Shown here one piece after another: positions 8,730-17,476 of a stretch of 64,000 bases of DNA. The position numbers were made by a program, and so were the translations under genes. The notes below the pieces were generated by a model. It searched no databases. It had not been told where the DNA came from and saw nothing but the letters and a program-made list of their open reading frames with translations. Location of the stretch: NCBI GenBank assembly GCA_029213065.1, contig JARGPH010000029.1, positions 16,185-80,184 on the forward strand. The letters are read 5' to 3'. The stretch's first letter is position 1, and each line of letters starts with the position of its first letter. The stretch comes from Verrucomicrobiales bacterium (GTDB taxonomy: Bacteria; Verrucomicrobiota; Verrucomicrobiia; Verrucomicrobiales; DEV007).

Positions 8730-8743
8730 CAACACCGGTGTTG
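8730..8743. promoter_or_regulatory. 14-bp palindrome upstream of the S41 protease gene
   Basis: CAACACCGGTGTTG is perfectly self-complementary and lies 32 bases before the protease start. It could be an operator, but the regulator is unknown. Confidence 0.35.
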
Positions 8744-8775
8744 AAAAGGCGTCTCTCTGGGCGAACGTATCCATC

Positions 8776-10122
8776 ATGATTTTAAGATCGCTGACATTGC
8801 TCTTCGCGTGCGGATTAATGCTCTCAACGGCCCTTGCTCAGGTTGACTCTGATGAAGCGGATCTGGGCTTTAAGGAGATTGAGCTTTTCACCGAAGTTCT
8901 GGAAACAATTCGTCAGGGATATGTGGATGAGGATAAGGTGTCCTATGAGCGATTGATTAACAGCGCCCTCGCCGGCATGCTCGCTGACCTCGATCCTCAC
9001 TGCCAGTTCATGCAGCCAAAGGTTTTTGATCAGCTCAAGCGCCATACCGACAGCACTTACGATGGTATTGGAGTGACGATCTCGACGAAGAATGATTCTC
9101 TGACCATCGTCACTGCAAGAGAGGATGGTCCCGCCGCGCGCGCGGGAGTTTTACCCGGGGATCATATCATGAAAATTAATGATAAACTCACAGAGGATGT
9201 GGGGATTTCCGAGGCGGTGAATATGCTCAAGGGCAAGCCGGGGGAGGCGATCAAGCTGACGATTCGTCGTCCTGCGACGCAAAAGCTTCACGAGTACGAG
9301 ATGAAGCGGGAGGTCATTAAGCAATCTTCTGTTAAGGATGTCAGGATTTTGAATCCTGAGTTAACGAAACCTTATCGGATGGGATACGCCCGAATTCTTC
9401 AATTCAGCGAGCCAACAGCGACAGAACTCGCCGACGCTCTCGACAAACTCGAGCAGGAGGGAATGGATGCCTTCGTTCTCGATATGAGGAATAATCCCGG
9501 GGGATTGCTTAACAGCGCTATCGATGTCTGCGGTGAGTTTGTGAAAGCGGGAACGGTCGTGCTCACCACTGAAGGAAAGCCGGGTTCCGGACAGATCAAG
9601 GTTTTCAGGACGAGTGCGAAGAACAAGCGTCGTGAGCGGGATTATCCTCTCGCGGTATTGCTGAATCATTCTTCGGCGAGCGGTGCCGAAGTGGTCGGTG
9701 GTGCTCTTCAGGATCTCAAGCGTTGCATCGTTGTCGGCGAGACCTCTTTTGGCAAGGGATCGGTTCAATCGATTCTTCCGATTGGCGACGGGAAGGCGAT
9801 CCGGATGACGACGGCAAAATATTATACTCCGAGCAGTCATCGCACGATCCACGAAAACGGTGTGATTCCGAATATTGTCGCGACTCTCACCCCGGCTCAG
9901 GAGCAGGATCTTATTCGCTGGTTCAGCCGCGATACGATGTCACCGGCGCAGCGAAAAGAGGCGGAAAAATTCAGAGACCCACAAGTCGTGCGAGCGATCG
10001 ATGCGATGAAAGGTGCTCTCGTTTATTCCAAATTCGGCGAGGAGAATAAGGCAGCTCCTGCACCTGCACCAGCGCCGGAGAAAGAAGAGGAGAAAATTGA
10101 GTCGGCGGAAGAAGGCGAGTAG
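8776..10122 (+). CDS. S41 family carboxy-terminal processing protease with PDZ domain
   Basis: The product is 448 residues. It has a signal peptide (residues 1-21, cut after ALA), a PDZ domain around residues 95-175 (GIGVTISTK, GVLPGDHIMKIND) and an S41 catalytic core. The core shows NNPGG, the nucleophile region NHSSASGAEVV (about residue 297) and the general-base Lys in GETSFGKGSVQ (about residue 325). Such CtpA/Prc-type proteases trim envelope proteins from the C-terminus, using a Ser/Lys dyad. The tail is rich in Ala, Pro and Glu. The tsaD gene starts 28 bases downstream on the same strand. Confidence 0.93.
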   Translation: MILRSLTLLFACGLMLSTALAQVDSDEADLGFKEIELFTEVLETIRQGYVDEDKVSYERLINSALAGMLADLDPHCQFMQPKVFDQLKRHTDSTYDGIGVTISTKNDSLTIVTAREDGPAARAGVLPGDHIMKINDKLTEDVGISEAVNMLKGKPGEAIKLTIRRPATQKLHEYEMKREVIKQSSVKDVRILNPELTKPYRMGYARILQFSEPTATELADALDKLEQEGMDAFVLDMRNNPGGLLNSAIDVCGEFVKAGTVVLTTEGKPGSGQIKVFRTSAKNKRRERDYPLAVLLNHSSASGAEVVGGALQDLKRCIVVGETSFGKGSVQSILPIGDGKAIRMTTAKYYTPSSHRTIHENGVIPNIVATLTPAQEQDLIRWFSRDTMSPAQRKEAEKFRDPQVVRAIDAMKGALVYSKFGEENKAAPAPAPAPEKEEEKIESAEEGE

Positions 10123-10150
10123 TTGATCTTTTCGTTAAAATTCCAGCGGT

Positions 10151-11167
10151 ATGGCCAGTGACTTTGTGCTCGCGATTGAGACGTCGTGTGATGAAACTGC
10201 CGTTGCTGTTGCCGGCGGGAATGGTGAGATTCTCATCAGCAAGGTCGCTTCGCAGATCGCGCTTCATGCCCCATACGGAGGTGTCGTCCCTGAGTTGGCT
10301 TCGAGAAATCACAGTGTCGATTTGCGTCCACTGATTGATCAAACTTTAGTGGAGGCGGGAATCGATTGGAAATCGATCGGTTCAGTGGCGGCTACGTCCG
10401 GTCCCGGTCTCTCCAGTTCGCTTCTGATTGGCGATACCACCGCCAAAGCAATTGCGGTTGGACTTCAGTGCCCCTTTTATTCGATCAATCACATGGAGGG
10501 GCATCTTCTCTCTCCGTTTATTGGAAGGGGGGAAGCCGTTTCGGAGCACATTGCTTTGATCGTCAGTGGCGGGCATACCATGATTGTCGATGTCGCCGCT
10601 GTGGGGGAGTATCAGATTTTAGGGTCGACCCGGGATGACGCCGCGGGAGAGGCCTTCGACAAGGTGGGGAAAATGCTCGGACTCGAATACCCGGGTGGTC
10701 CCGTCATCGGTCGGCGTGCTGAAAAAGGGGATCGCAAGGCTTTTGATTTTCCCCGCAGCATGATCGACAGCGGTGATTTTCAGTTCAGTTTCAGCGGATT
10801 GAAGACATCGGCCCGCTACGCGCTCGACAAACTCGGCGCAGAAATCGGGGAATCGGTCATCGATGATTTTTGTGCGTCGTTCGAAGAGGCGATCGTCGAT
10901 GTTCTCATTGCCAAGTTGTTCCTTGCGGCGGAAAGGACCGGAAGAAGATTGATAACTGTCAGTGGCGGTGTGAGTTGTAACCGTCGCCTTCGCGAGAGAG
11001 CGGAGGCGGAAGCGCGAGAGCGCGGTCTTGAGTTGTTCCTTGCGTTGCCCGATTACTCGACTGACAACGCGGGGATGATTGCTTTCGCAGCGGCCTTGCG
11101 GAGGCTGGTCGGCATTGCCCCTTCGGGTCTGGATTCTGACATTGACCCCAATTTGAAGCTGGCCTGA
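10151..11167 (+). CDS. tsaD: tRNA N6-adenosine threonylcarbamoyltransferase TsaD
   Basis: The product is 338 residues, normal for the family. It transfers the threonylcarbamoyl group to A37 of tRNAs that read ANN codons, acting with TsaB and TsaE. The ASKHA fold starts with AIETSCDETAVAV. The metal site HMEGH is at residues 114-118. SGGHT, GEAFDKVGKMLG and the late SGGVSCNRRLR and DNAGM motifs are all in place. It is preceded closely by the S41 protease gene. The other Tsa genes are not in the window. Confidence 0.97.
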   Translation: MASDFVLAIETSCDETAVAVAGGNGEILISKVASQIALHAPYGGVVPELASRNHSVDLRPLIDQTLVEAGIDWKSIGSVAATSGPGLSSSLLIGDTTAKAIAVGLQCPFYSINHMEGHLLSPFIGRGEAVSEHIALIVSGGHTMIVDVAAVGEYQILGSTRDDAAGEAFDKVGKMLGLEYPGGPVIGRRAEKGDRKAFDFPRSMIDSGDFQFSFSGLKTSARYALDKLGAEIGESVIDDFCASFEEAIVDVLIAKLFLAAERTGRRLITVSGGVSCNRRLRERAEAEARERGLELFLALPDYSTDNAGMIAFAAALRRLVGIAPSGLDSDIDPNLKLA

Positions 11168-11241
11168 AACCTGTTTTCTATACAGGAAGGCGGTGAGGAA
11201 ATGATTGCAGAGAAGTTGTCATCTTGGTAGCTTTGCTGCCC

Positions 11242-12189
11242 ATGCCGTTGAAAACCATCCTCAATTTTGTTGTCGTTCTCCCACTTGTGTTTGTTGGTTT
11301 TTCAGTTACTCCCGGCCATGCCGAAGAGAAAGCAAAGATTGTCTTCGTCGCAGGCAAGCCGAGTCACCCTGCCCGAACTCATGAGCACAAAGCGGGGTGT
11401 CACCTTCTCGCCGATTTGCTGAACGGGCATTATGGCGATCGCGTTACGGCGATGGTCTACGAAAACGGATGGCCCGAGGCGGCTGAGGCGTTTGCAGAGG
11501 CTGACGCTGTCATTATTTTCTCCGACGGCGGGCAACGTCATCCTGCTTTTTTTCATCTCAAGACACTCGACGATTTACGTTCCCGCGGGATTGGTTTGGG
11601 TGCGATTCACTACGCTGTGGAAATGGAGCCGGGCGAGACCAATGATGCGCTCATCGCGAGTATTGGAGGAGCTTTCGAAGTGAATTACTCGGTGAACCCA
11701 CACTGGGTGGCGGATTTTAAGGTGGACTCAGATCACCCGGTCGCGAACGGTGTCGAACCTTTTGCGATCGAGGATGAGTGGTACTTTAACATGCGTTTTG
11801 CCAGTGGCGAAGGGGTCACTCCGATTCTCTCGGCAGTTCCACCGCCAGAGACGATGAGCCGTCCGGATGGGCATCATTCCGGGAATCCTGAAGTCCGTAA
11901 AATGGTTGAGGCGAAAGAGCCGCAGCATGTCTGCTGGGTTTACGAGAGTCCTGAGACGGACGGTGCAAAGGTGCATCGCGGGTTCGGTTTTACAGGCGGG
12001 CATTTTCACGACAACTGGGCGAATGACGGGTTTCGAAAAACCGTTCTGAATGCGATTTGCTGGACAGCTGGAGTGGAAATTCCGGAAGCGGGAATGGAAA
12101 CCCCTACCCCTGACAAGGCGGCGCTGGATCGAAATCTCGATGACAAGCCCGCCCCCAGGGCCCGGAAAAAGAAAGCCGTGAAGAAATGA
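11242..12189 (+). CDS. Exported ThuA-like domain protein
   Basis: The product is 315 residues. A signal peptide (cut near GHA-EE) precedes a ThuA-like, class I glutamine-amidotransferase-like fold with FVAGKPSHPARTHEH near the start and HWVADFKVDSDHPVANGV later. ThuA acts with the oxidoreductase ThuB in sugar oxidation in rhizobia, and exported versions are common in PVC bacteria. The ATG at 11242 is preferred over the TTG at 11224. The tail is basic (RARKKKAVKK). A Tat-exported Gfo/Idh oxidoreductase follows 28 bases on, giving a ThuA/ThuB-like pair likely acting on a sugar in the periplasm. Confidence 0.88.
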   Translation: MPLKTILNFVVVLPLVFVGFSVTPGHAEEKAKIVFVAGKPSHPARTHEHKAGCHLLADLLNGHYGDRVTAMVYENGWPEAAEAFAEADAVIIFSDGGQRHPAFFHLKTLDDLRSRGIGLGAIHYAVEMEPGETNDALIASIGGAFEVNYSVNPHWVADFKVDSDHPVANGVEPFAIEDEWYFNMRFASGEGVTPILSAVPPPETMSRPDGHHSGNPEVRKMVEAKEPQHVCWVYESPETDGAKVHRGFGFTGGHFHDNWANDGFRKTVLNAICWTAGVEIPEAGMETPTPDKAALDRNLDDKPAPRARKKKAVKK

Positions 12190-12217
12190 TCCTGTGCCCT
12201 CACTAACCAATTATCCT

Positions 12218-13612
12218 ATGAAGAAAGAACAAACACCTAAAAATGAAGACGGAGTTTCCAGAAGGAAGTTCGTAGCCGGCGCTTCAGCCGCCGGAGCAGC
12301 GGCTGCTGTCCTGCCGATCGAAAGCAGCGCTCAGGTTGCCGGCAGTGATGCGGTTAAAGTTGGTATGATCGGAATGGGCGGACGAGGGTCCGGTGCGATT
12401 GTGCAAAACCTTACCGCGAACGACAGCTCGCAGTTGTATGCCTGTGCGGATGCCTTTCAGGATAAGATTGATGGGACGGGGCCACGTGCTTCAGGTCTTC
12501 CCAAGATTACGCAGCAGCTCGAAAAGCTGGGTAAGGAGAAGCAGGTCGACCTTCCTCAGAGCCGACAGTATGCGGGATTCGATGCATACAAAGCAGTGAT
12601 CGATGAGTGTGACCTCGTTGTCATCGCGACCCCTCCGGGATTCCGCCCGATTCACTTCGAATACGCAGTGCAGCAGGGGAAAAACGTTTTCATGGAGAAG
12701 CCGGTGTGTGTTGATGCCTGGGGTTACAACAAGGTGATTGAGGCCGCGAAGATGGCGGACCAGAAGAATCTCAAAGTGGTCGTTGGACTTCAGCGTCACT
12801 ATCAGAACGTTTACCTTGAGGCTTATAAAAAGGTTCACGAAGAAGGTCTTCTCGGGGATATCGTAAGCGCGCAGGTTTGGTGGAATGGAAGCCGCCCCTG
12901 GATCGTGAAGCGTGAGCCGGGTTGGACGGAGATGGAATACCAGATGCGTAACTGGTATCACTTCAATTGGCTTTGCGGGGATCACATTGCAGAGCAACAC
13001 GTTCACAACATTGACGTGATGAACTGGTTCCTCAGTGGTGATTCTGTTGCAGGAGGTCATCCGATCTCCGCTCAGGGAATGGGTGGTCGTGCCGGAACCG
13101 AACCTCTCTCAGTGGGCGAGATTTTCGATCACCACTACGTCGAGTTCCGCTATGGAAACGAACACAACAACGCGGTAATGAACAGCCAGTGTCGTCAGAT
13201 TAAGAATACCTGGAAGAAGGTCGCTGAAGAGATTCACGGGTCGGATGGTATTCTTCACCTCGGTTCCGGTCGTATTACCGATCTCAAAGGCGAGCTGAAA
13301 TGGCAGTATCGCGCTCCACGCAGCGGCGATCCCAATCCTTATCAGGTTGAGCACGATCGTCTTTACGAAGCAATTCGCGAAGATAAGCCCCTCAACAATG
13401 CCTATTACGGTGCGAAGAGCTCCTTCACCAGTGTTCTCGGACGTCTTGCCACAGCAAGCGGACAGGAAATCACATGGGATGAAGCCGTGAAATCAGATTT
13501 CTCCATCATGCCGGAAGAGTTTGATATGAGCGCTGAGCCTCCGGTCAAGCCGGGTGAAGACGGGAACTACGAACTCGCTATTCCAGGTGAGTGGAAGCTG
13601 CCCTGGGCATAA
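12218..13612 (+). CDS. Tat-exported Gfo/Idh/MocA family oxidoreductase
   Basis: The product is 464 residues. The Tat signal SRRKFVAGA (Arg15-Arg16) is followed by an Ala-rich hydrophobic stretch, so export in folded form with bound NAD(P) is expected. The Rossmann motif VGMIGMGGRGSGA and the family motif EKPVCVD, with the conserved Lys, are visible. The C-terminal substrate domain has NWYHFNWLCGDHIAEQHVH. The exact sugar substrate is unknown. The ATG at 12218 is chosen over a GTG at 12194 because it starts just before the Tat motif. It follows ThuA and ends at a strong terminator. Confidence 0.92.
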   Translation: MKKEQTPKNEDGVSRRKFVAGASAAGAAAAVLPIESSAQVAGSDAVKVGMIGMGGRGSGAIVQNLTANDSSQLYACADAFQDKIDGTGPRASGLPKITQQLEKLGKEKQVDLPQSRQYAGFDAYKAVIDECDLVVIATPPGFRPIHFEYAVQQGKNVFMEKPVCVDAWGYNKVIEAAKMADQKNLKVVVGLQRHYQNVYLEAYKKVHEEGLLGDIVSAQVWWNGSRPWIVKREPGWTEMEYQMRNWYHFNWLCGDHIAEQHVHNIDVMNWFLSGDSVAGGHPISAQGMGGRAGTEPLSVGEIFDHHYVEFRYGNEHNNAVMNSQCRQIKNTWKKVAEEIHGSDGILHLGSGRITDLKGELKWQYRAPRSGDPNPYQVEHDRLYEAIREDKPLNNAYYGAKSSFTSVLGRLATASGQEITWDEAVKSDFSIMPEEFDMSAEPPVKPGEDGNYELAIPGEWKLPWA

Positions 13613-13660
13613 GCGACCCATCTTCCCGGTCGGACTAATCCTGCCCGGGTAAACTTTGAA

Positions 13661-13695
13661 AACGGTCTCCGGTTCACCCTGGAGGCCGTTTTTTT
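13661..13695 (+). terminator. Rho-independent terminator after the Gfo/Idh gene
   Basis: A 10-bp stem (13661-13670 with 13681-13690, one G-U pair) with a 10-base loop is followed by five more T. It lies 49 bases after the stop codon. Confidence 0.85.
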
Positions 13696-13862
13696 GTGGG
13701 GGAAGGGCAATTCGGTGATTCCCATCGGGAGGCTGTGCGAAAGTAGGAAAGGATTCCGACCCTCCTGCTGTGTTGTCGTGTGTGATGGGGGGGGGCGCAG
13801 TTCCCCTGCGACTGCGCCGACGGTGACTCCGCGGAAGAAAACGGGAGCGCTGTACAATACGA

Positions 13863-13890
13863 AGCCGCTCAACCCGAGGGTCAAGCGGCT
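13863..13890 (+). ncRNA. Candidate structured RNA element (nested hairpin)
   Basis: AGCCGCT (13863-13869) pairs perfectly with AGCGGCT (13884-13890). Inside, ACCC pairs with GGGT, with symmetric CA/CA internal bulges. A second hairpin (GGCGCAGT 13794-13801 with ACTGCGCC 13811-13818) lies just upstream. No T-run follows, so these are not ordinary terminators. No known RNA family is recognised. Confidence 0.3.
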
Positions 13891-14055
13891 CCGAAACACG
13901 AAACACAAACAGACAGTTACCGAGAAAGTAACCGACTTTATGTTAACTGATATTTAACTTATGTCAACTATTTAGAGTTAATTAATTCATTTTTTAACAA
14001 TAAAACTTCAAATTCGCTCATTTCCAGGATTGGTGTAGATTTCCCTTCCAAAAAA

Positions 14056-14742
14056 ATGAATCAGACTGGAATAAATTTTCGAATCGGATCCCTCCTCATG
14101 GTGGTATGTGGTGCTGTCGCTCTTTCAATGATGGGAGGGTGTAAAACGACAGATGTCGGGGAAACCCCTGCCAGCATGGCGGTGCGGTATGGGACGGTGG
14201 GCAACGCGAACAATTTGAATGTGCGCGTCAGCCTCAATAACCGGGCCGTCTACGTTTTCGAAGGAGACGAGCCTCGCTTCGTTGCTGCAGTCGCGATCGG
14301 AAAGCCCTCCAATCCGACTCCCACGGGAACTTTCAAGATTCAGCACAAGGAAGCGAAAAAGCGCTCCAGCGGATACGGATTTTTCAAAAAAGGCGATCAG
14401 GTCATTCCCGGGAAACGTGGCGACATGCCTGCCGGATACAGTTATGTCGGGTACCCGCTTCCTTATTGGGCATACTTCTCGCATGACTGTGGTTTCCACG
14501 CCGGGGCGGTCTGGCCTGAGCCGCGCACACATGGTTGTCTTCGCCTTCACAAGACAATCGCGGACGATTTCTTCCACATGATCAAAGTCGGCACACCGGT
14601 GACGATTGCGAACAGTCTCCCTGAAGATGCCACGATCGGGAAAAATGTTCCCCGTCCGACCGATTACGCTCACCCCGATTCGTCACCTGCCGTTCGTGCA
14701 TCGGACGCAGTGTTCACGGATATGGATAACGTGTGGTTCTAA
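14056..14742 (+). CDS. L,D-transpeptidase (YkuD) lipoprotein
   Basis: The product is 228 residues. The lipoprotein signal ends in MMGGC (Cys29). The YkuD domain spans residues 50-185 with the catalytic motif THGCLRLH (His159, Cys161) and an upstream conserved His148. These enzymes cross-link peptidoglycan 3-3 or attach proteins to it. The C-terminal 45 residues after the domain have no clear family. A short gap of seven bases to ispH suggests co-transcription, although the functions are unrelated. Confidence 0.92.
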   Translation: MNQTGINFRIGSLLMVVCGAVALSMMGGCKTTDVGETPASMAVRYGTVGNANNLNVRVSLNNRAVYVFEGDEPRFVAAVAIGKPSNPTPTGTFKIQHKEAKKRSSGYGFFKKGDQVIPGKRGDMPAGYSYVGYPLPYWAYFSHDCGFHAGAVWPEPRTHGCLRLHKTIADDFFHMIKVGTPVTIANSLPEDATIGKNVPRPTDYAHPDSSPAVRASDAVFTDMDNVWF

Positions 14743-14749
14743 TTCAGTT

Positions 14750-15976
14750 ATGCCAGGCAGTTCCACCAGTAAAAAGCGCCGTCGTGTCAATGTCCGCACG
14801 CCGGAAGTGATGGAGCGCGTCCAGGCGGAAGTCGCCAATCACTACGAGAGTTCTATCGTGGAAAAGGTGAGGGCACTCGACGGTGTCCTCACGATTGGAA
14901 AGACGACGATCAGACTCGCGAAGCAGTTCGGTTTTTGTTACGGGGTCGAGCGGGCCATCGATTTGGCTTATGCCTCGCGCCGTGTCTTTCCTGACAATCG
15001 TATATTTCTGATCGGTGAGATCATTCACAATCCGGAAGTGAACCGGCAGCTGGAGGACATGAAGATTGTTTCACTTCCCTGGCGGAAGATGGACGAGACC
15101 TATGAGGATCTCTCTGAGGACGATGTCGTGATTGTTCCGGCTTTCGGGGCTCCGATTTCGTTCATGGATAAGGTCGAGTCACAGGGCTGTCATACCGTCG
15201 ACACCACTTGTGGCGATGTTATGAAAGTCTGGAAACGGGTTCGTGGATTTGCCCGTGACGGGATCACTTCCATTATTCACGGGAAAGCCGATCACGAAGA
15301 GACCCGCGCGACGGCATCGCGCGCCGCCGGTGATGACGGCAAGGGCAGTTACTTGATCATCCTTACCCTTGAAGATGCGGACTACGTCTGTCGCTATATT
15401 GAAAGCGGAGGAGATCGTGAGGAATTTCTTAATCGATTTGAAGGAGCCGTTTCTGAGGGGTTCGACCCTGACCTTCATCTCAAACAGGTTGGCGTGGCGA
15501 ATCAGACCACGATGCTGAAATCGGAAACAGAGGAAATTCAGAATCGCGTTCGCAGAGCCGTAGAGGCCCGCGATGGATCCGATGAAAATTTCTCTGTTTT
15601 TGACACTATTTGCGGAGCGACCCAGGAGCGTCAGGATGCGCTTTTCGAAATGCTGAAGAGTCAGATGGACCTTCTTCTTGTCGTCGGCGGTTACAACAGT
15701 TCGAACACGACCCACCTTGTTGAGATTGGAGAGAAGGAGCTTCCCACCTTTTTTATCCGGAAAGCCGACTGCATCGTTTCACTCGATGAGATCGTTCACT
15801 ACGATCTTGAGCAGAAAGAGGAAGTGACCGCTTATGCCTCGATCTTCGACCCTGAAAAAGACGCTGTGATTGGAATTACCGCGGGCGCTTCCTGCCCGAG
15901 TAACCTGATCGAAGATACCATCCTCAAAGTATTCGAACTGCGGGGAATTGACGCGGATCAAATTCGGTCGGCGTAG
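14750..15976 (+). CDS. ispH: 4-hydroxy-3-methylbut-2-enyl diphosphate reductase IspH, long cyanobacterial/plant-like form
   Basis: The product is 408 residues. It makes IPP and DMAPP in the last step of the MEP pathway, using a [4Fe-4S] cluster. The three cluster cysteines are visible at FGFCYGVERA (Cys63), TTCGDVMKVW (Cys154) and DTICGATQER (Cys288). The N-terminal extension of about 50 residues and insertions after residue 190 make it about 90 residues longer than the E. coli enzyme, and it matches the longer cyanobacterial/plant type. The ATG at 14750 is the best start, since further in-frame upstream codons overlap the L,D-transpeptidase gene. Confidence 0.93.
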   Translation: MPGSSTSKKRRRVNVRTPEVMERVQAEVANHYESSIVEKVRALDGVLTIGKTTIRLAKQFGFCYGVERAIDLAYASRRVFPDNRIFLIGEIIHNPEVNRQLEDMKIVSLPWRKMDETYEDLSEDDVVIVPAFGAPISFMDKVESQGCHTVDTTCGDVMKVWKRVRGFARDGITSIIHGKADHEETRATASRAAGDDGKGSYLIILTLEDADYVCRYIESGGDREEFLNRFEGAVSEGFDPDLHLKQVGVANQTTMLKSETEEIQNRVRRAVEARDGSDENFSVFDTICGATQERQDALFEMLKSQMDLLLVVGGYNSSNTTHLVEIGEKELPTFFIRKADCIVSLDEIVHYDLEQKEEVTAYASIFDPEKDAVIGITAGASCPSNLIEDTILKVFELRGIDADQIRSA

Positions 15977-16008
15977 GCGCTACGGGCGGACCGGATCTTT
16001 TGCCCGGA

Positions 16009-17475
16009 CTACTTTCGGTCGAAAAGCGAAGCGCTGTCGGGGTAAAGCTGGACGAAGACCGTTCCAATCAGCTTTCGAAATTCCTTTTCCAGATCCCGCT
16101 TCAGCTTGACCGGATCGGAGTCGAGACCGCCCTTTTTCCAGAGTTTGTTCCAGACTTCGGCGTTTTCGGCGAGTTCCTCTTTGAGGATTGCCTCCCATTT
16201 GGCAGGATTGTTGACAGGATCCTGCCATGAGCCACGTCCGCGGCCGAAGTGGGATACAGCAAGATAAAGCATCACGATCGCCTGAACCTGACTGCGGAAA
16301 TGATTCTCGGTCCAGCGCACCATATTCTGGCCTGCCTGAGTGAGATTGAATCCGTAGGCGAGGGCAAACGTCGTCGCTCCGCCGAGGAGCATCCCTACGA
16401 TCGCGCCGCCGCCAAAGGTCATTCCTCCCGAAATGAGATCTGCGGAGAGTCCTCCCACCAGCCCTGAAGCCGCGCCTCCGATTGTGGCGAGGATCGATTC
16501 CTCCACGTTTCGTTTCACCGCAAACTCTTCGCGCGAAACTTTCGACAGCGCGGAGGCGGTCTGACCGTCGAGTCCGTGAATGGAAATGAGTTCGTTCACG
16601 GTCTTCGAAGTCCGCTCTGCGAGGCGCTCATACATGCGGGTCTGGATTTGTTCGAGCTCCTTGTTTCGCTCTCTCCGGTTAACGAGCTGGGTGAGCTTGT
16701 CCACGAGGCCCCGCTCTGGAAGCGGTTCTGTATCGGTCAGGGAAAAACAGGCCAGATCGGAAATTGCTCCGACAGCGTTGTTGAGAATCTCGACGTTCCG
16801 CTCGATCCACGCATCTCTGAGTTTGAGGGCGACCTTGTGCTTTCTGCCCTCCAGCACCTCGGCGGCTTTTTCAAGGATGTGGTGCTCCTGAGTCCAACTG
16901 CGGGTGAACGCATCCAGAGTCGAAACGCTTTTTACGATTTCAAATTTAGCGAGGTGTTCCCGCCACGCGGATTCGTTCTTTCGCTCTTTCTCCGCGTTGG
17001 GTTCCCCGGTTTGGTTGAGGAAAACCAGAACCGGCTTTTTGATCCATTCGATTACTTCGATTTCGAGGTCGACGTAGCTGAGTGACTCTGGCGGCTGGGA
17101 GGCATCGACGAGATAGAGAACCACATCAGCATCGCTTTGGACGTTTCGAATCGCCTCCTGACTGCACCAGAGAGATTTGTCGGCGGCCCGATCCCAGACC
17201 TGATGGAGAATCCAACCGACTGGATTCTCGCTCGCGCGCAAACGTCTCGCGAGCTTTGCGAGATTGGAGCCGAAGCCGGGGGTGTCCCAGATCCGGGCGA
17301 CGAGATCGTCCTTCTCGATGAGCGGGTAGGCCTCGGGAATGATTGTGACGTGTGCGCTGTCCGCGACCTCTCCCACGTCTTCCCGCAGCAGGGTGCGGGC
17401 GAGAGCCGTTTTACCTACGTTGGTGTGTGAGATCAAGCTCAGCACGATTTCATTGTCGGCGGCAGTGGAGGCCAT
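16009..17475 (-). CDS. DUF3482 GTPase-like protein
   Basis: The product is 488 residues. An Era/TrmE-like GTPase domain fills residues 8-200, with the P-loop SHTNVGKT (16-23; the usual leading Gly is Ser), DTPG (64-67) and NQTG in the G4 position. The C-terminal part matches the DUF3482 region, with a Gly/Ala-rich hydrophobic segment (near residues 330-385) that could enter a membrane. It is the last gene of a minus-strand run and starts one base after the DUF2868 gene. DUF2868 and DUF3482 proteins are repeatedly found as neighbours, so a membrane/GTPase complex is likely. The function is unknown. Confidence 0.85.
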   Translation of the reverse strand: MASTAADNEIVLSLISHTNVGKTALARTLLREDVGEVADSAHVTIIPEAYPLIEKDDLVARIWDTPGFGSNLAKLARRLRASENPVGWILHQVWDRAADKSLWCSQEAIRNVQSDADVVLYLVDASQPPESLSYVDLEIEVIEWIKKPVLVFLNQTGEPNAEKERKNESAWREHLAKFEIVKSVSTLDAFTRSWTQEHHILEKAAEVLEGRKHKVALKLRDAWIERNVEILNNAVGAISDLACFSLTDTEPLPERGLVDKLTQLVNRRERNKELEQIQTRMYERLAERTSKTVNELISIHGLDGQTASALSKVSREEFAVKRNVEESILATIGGAASGLVGGLSADLISGGMTFGGGAIVGMLLGGATTFALAYGFNLTQAGQNMVRWTENHFRSQVQAIVMLYLAVSHFGRGRGSWQDPVNNPAKWEAILKEELAENAEVWNKLWKKGGLDSDPVKLKRDLEKEFRKLIGTVFVQLYPDSASLFDRK

Positions 17476-17476
17476 G

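Larger units (their letters stand above)
13613..14055. other. Non-coding gap with a terminator, two hairpins and an AT-rich end
   Basis: The stretch first holds the terminator of the Gfo/Idh gene. A GC-rich 200-base part follows with two predicted hairpins at 13794-13818 and 13863-13890. The last 130 bases before the L,D-transpeptidase gene are AT-rich, with repeated TTAACT/GTCAACT-like motifs that may bind a regulator. Short open frames on both strands look spurious: no start context and odd composition. Confidence 0.55.

Noticed and set aside
13567..13957. Open frames on both strands in the gap after the Gfo/Idh gene.
   Set aside because: They overlap the terminator or the end of a real gene and their translations look random.
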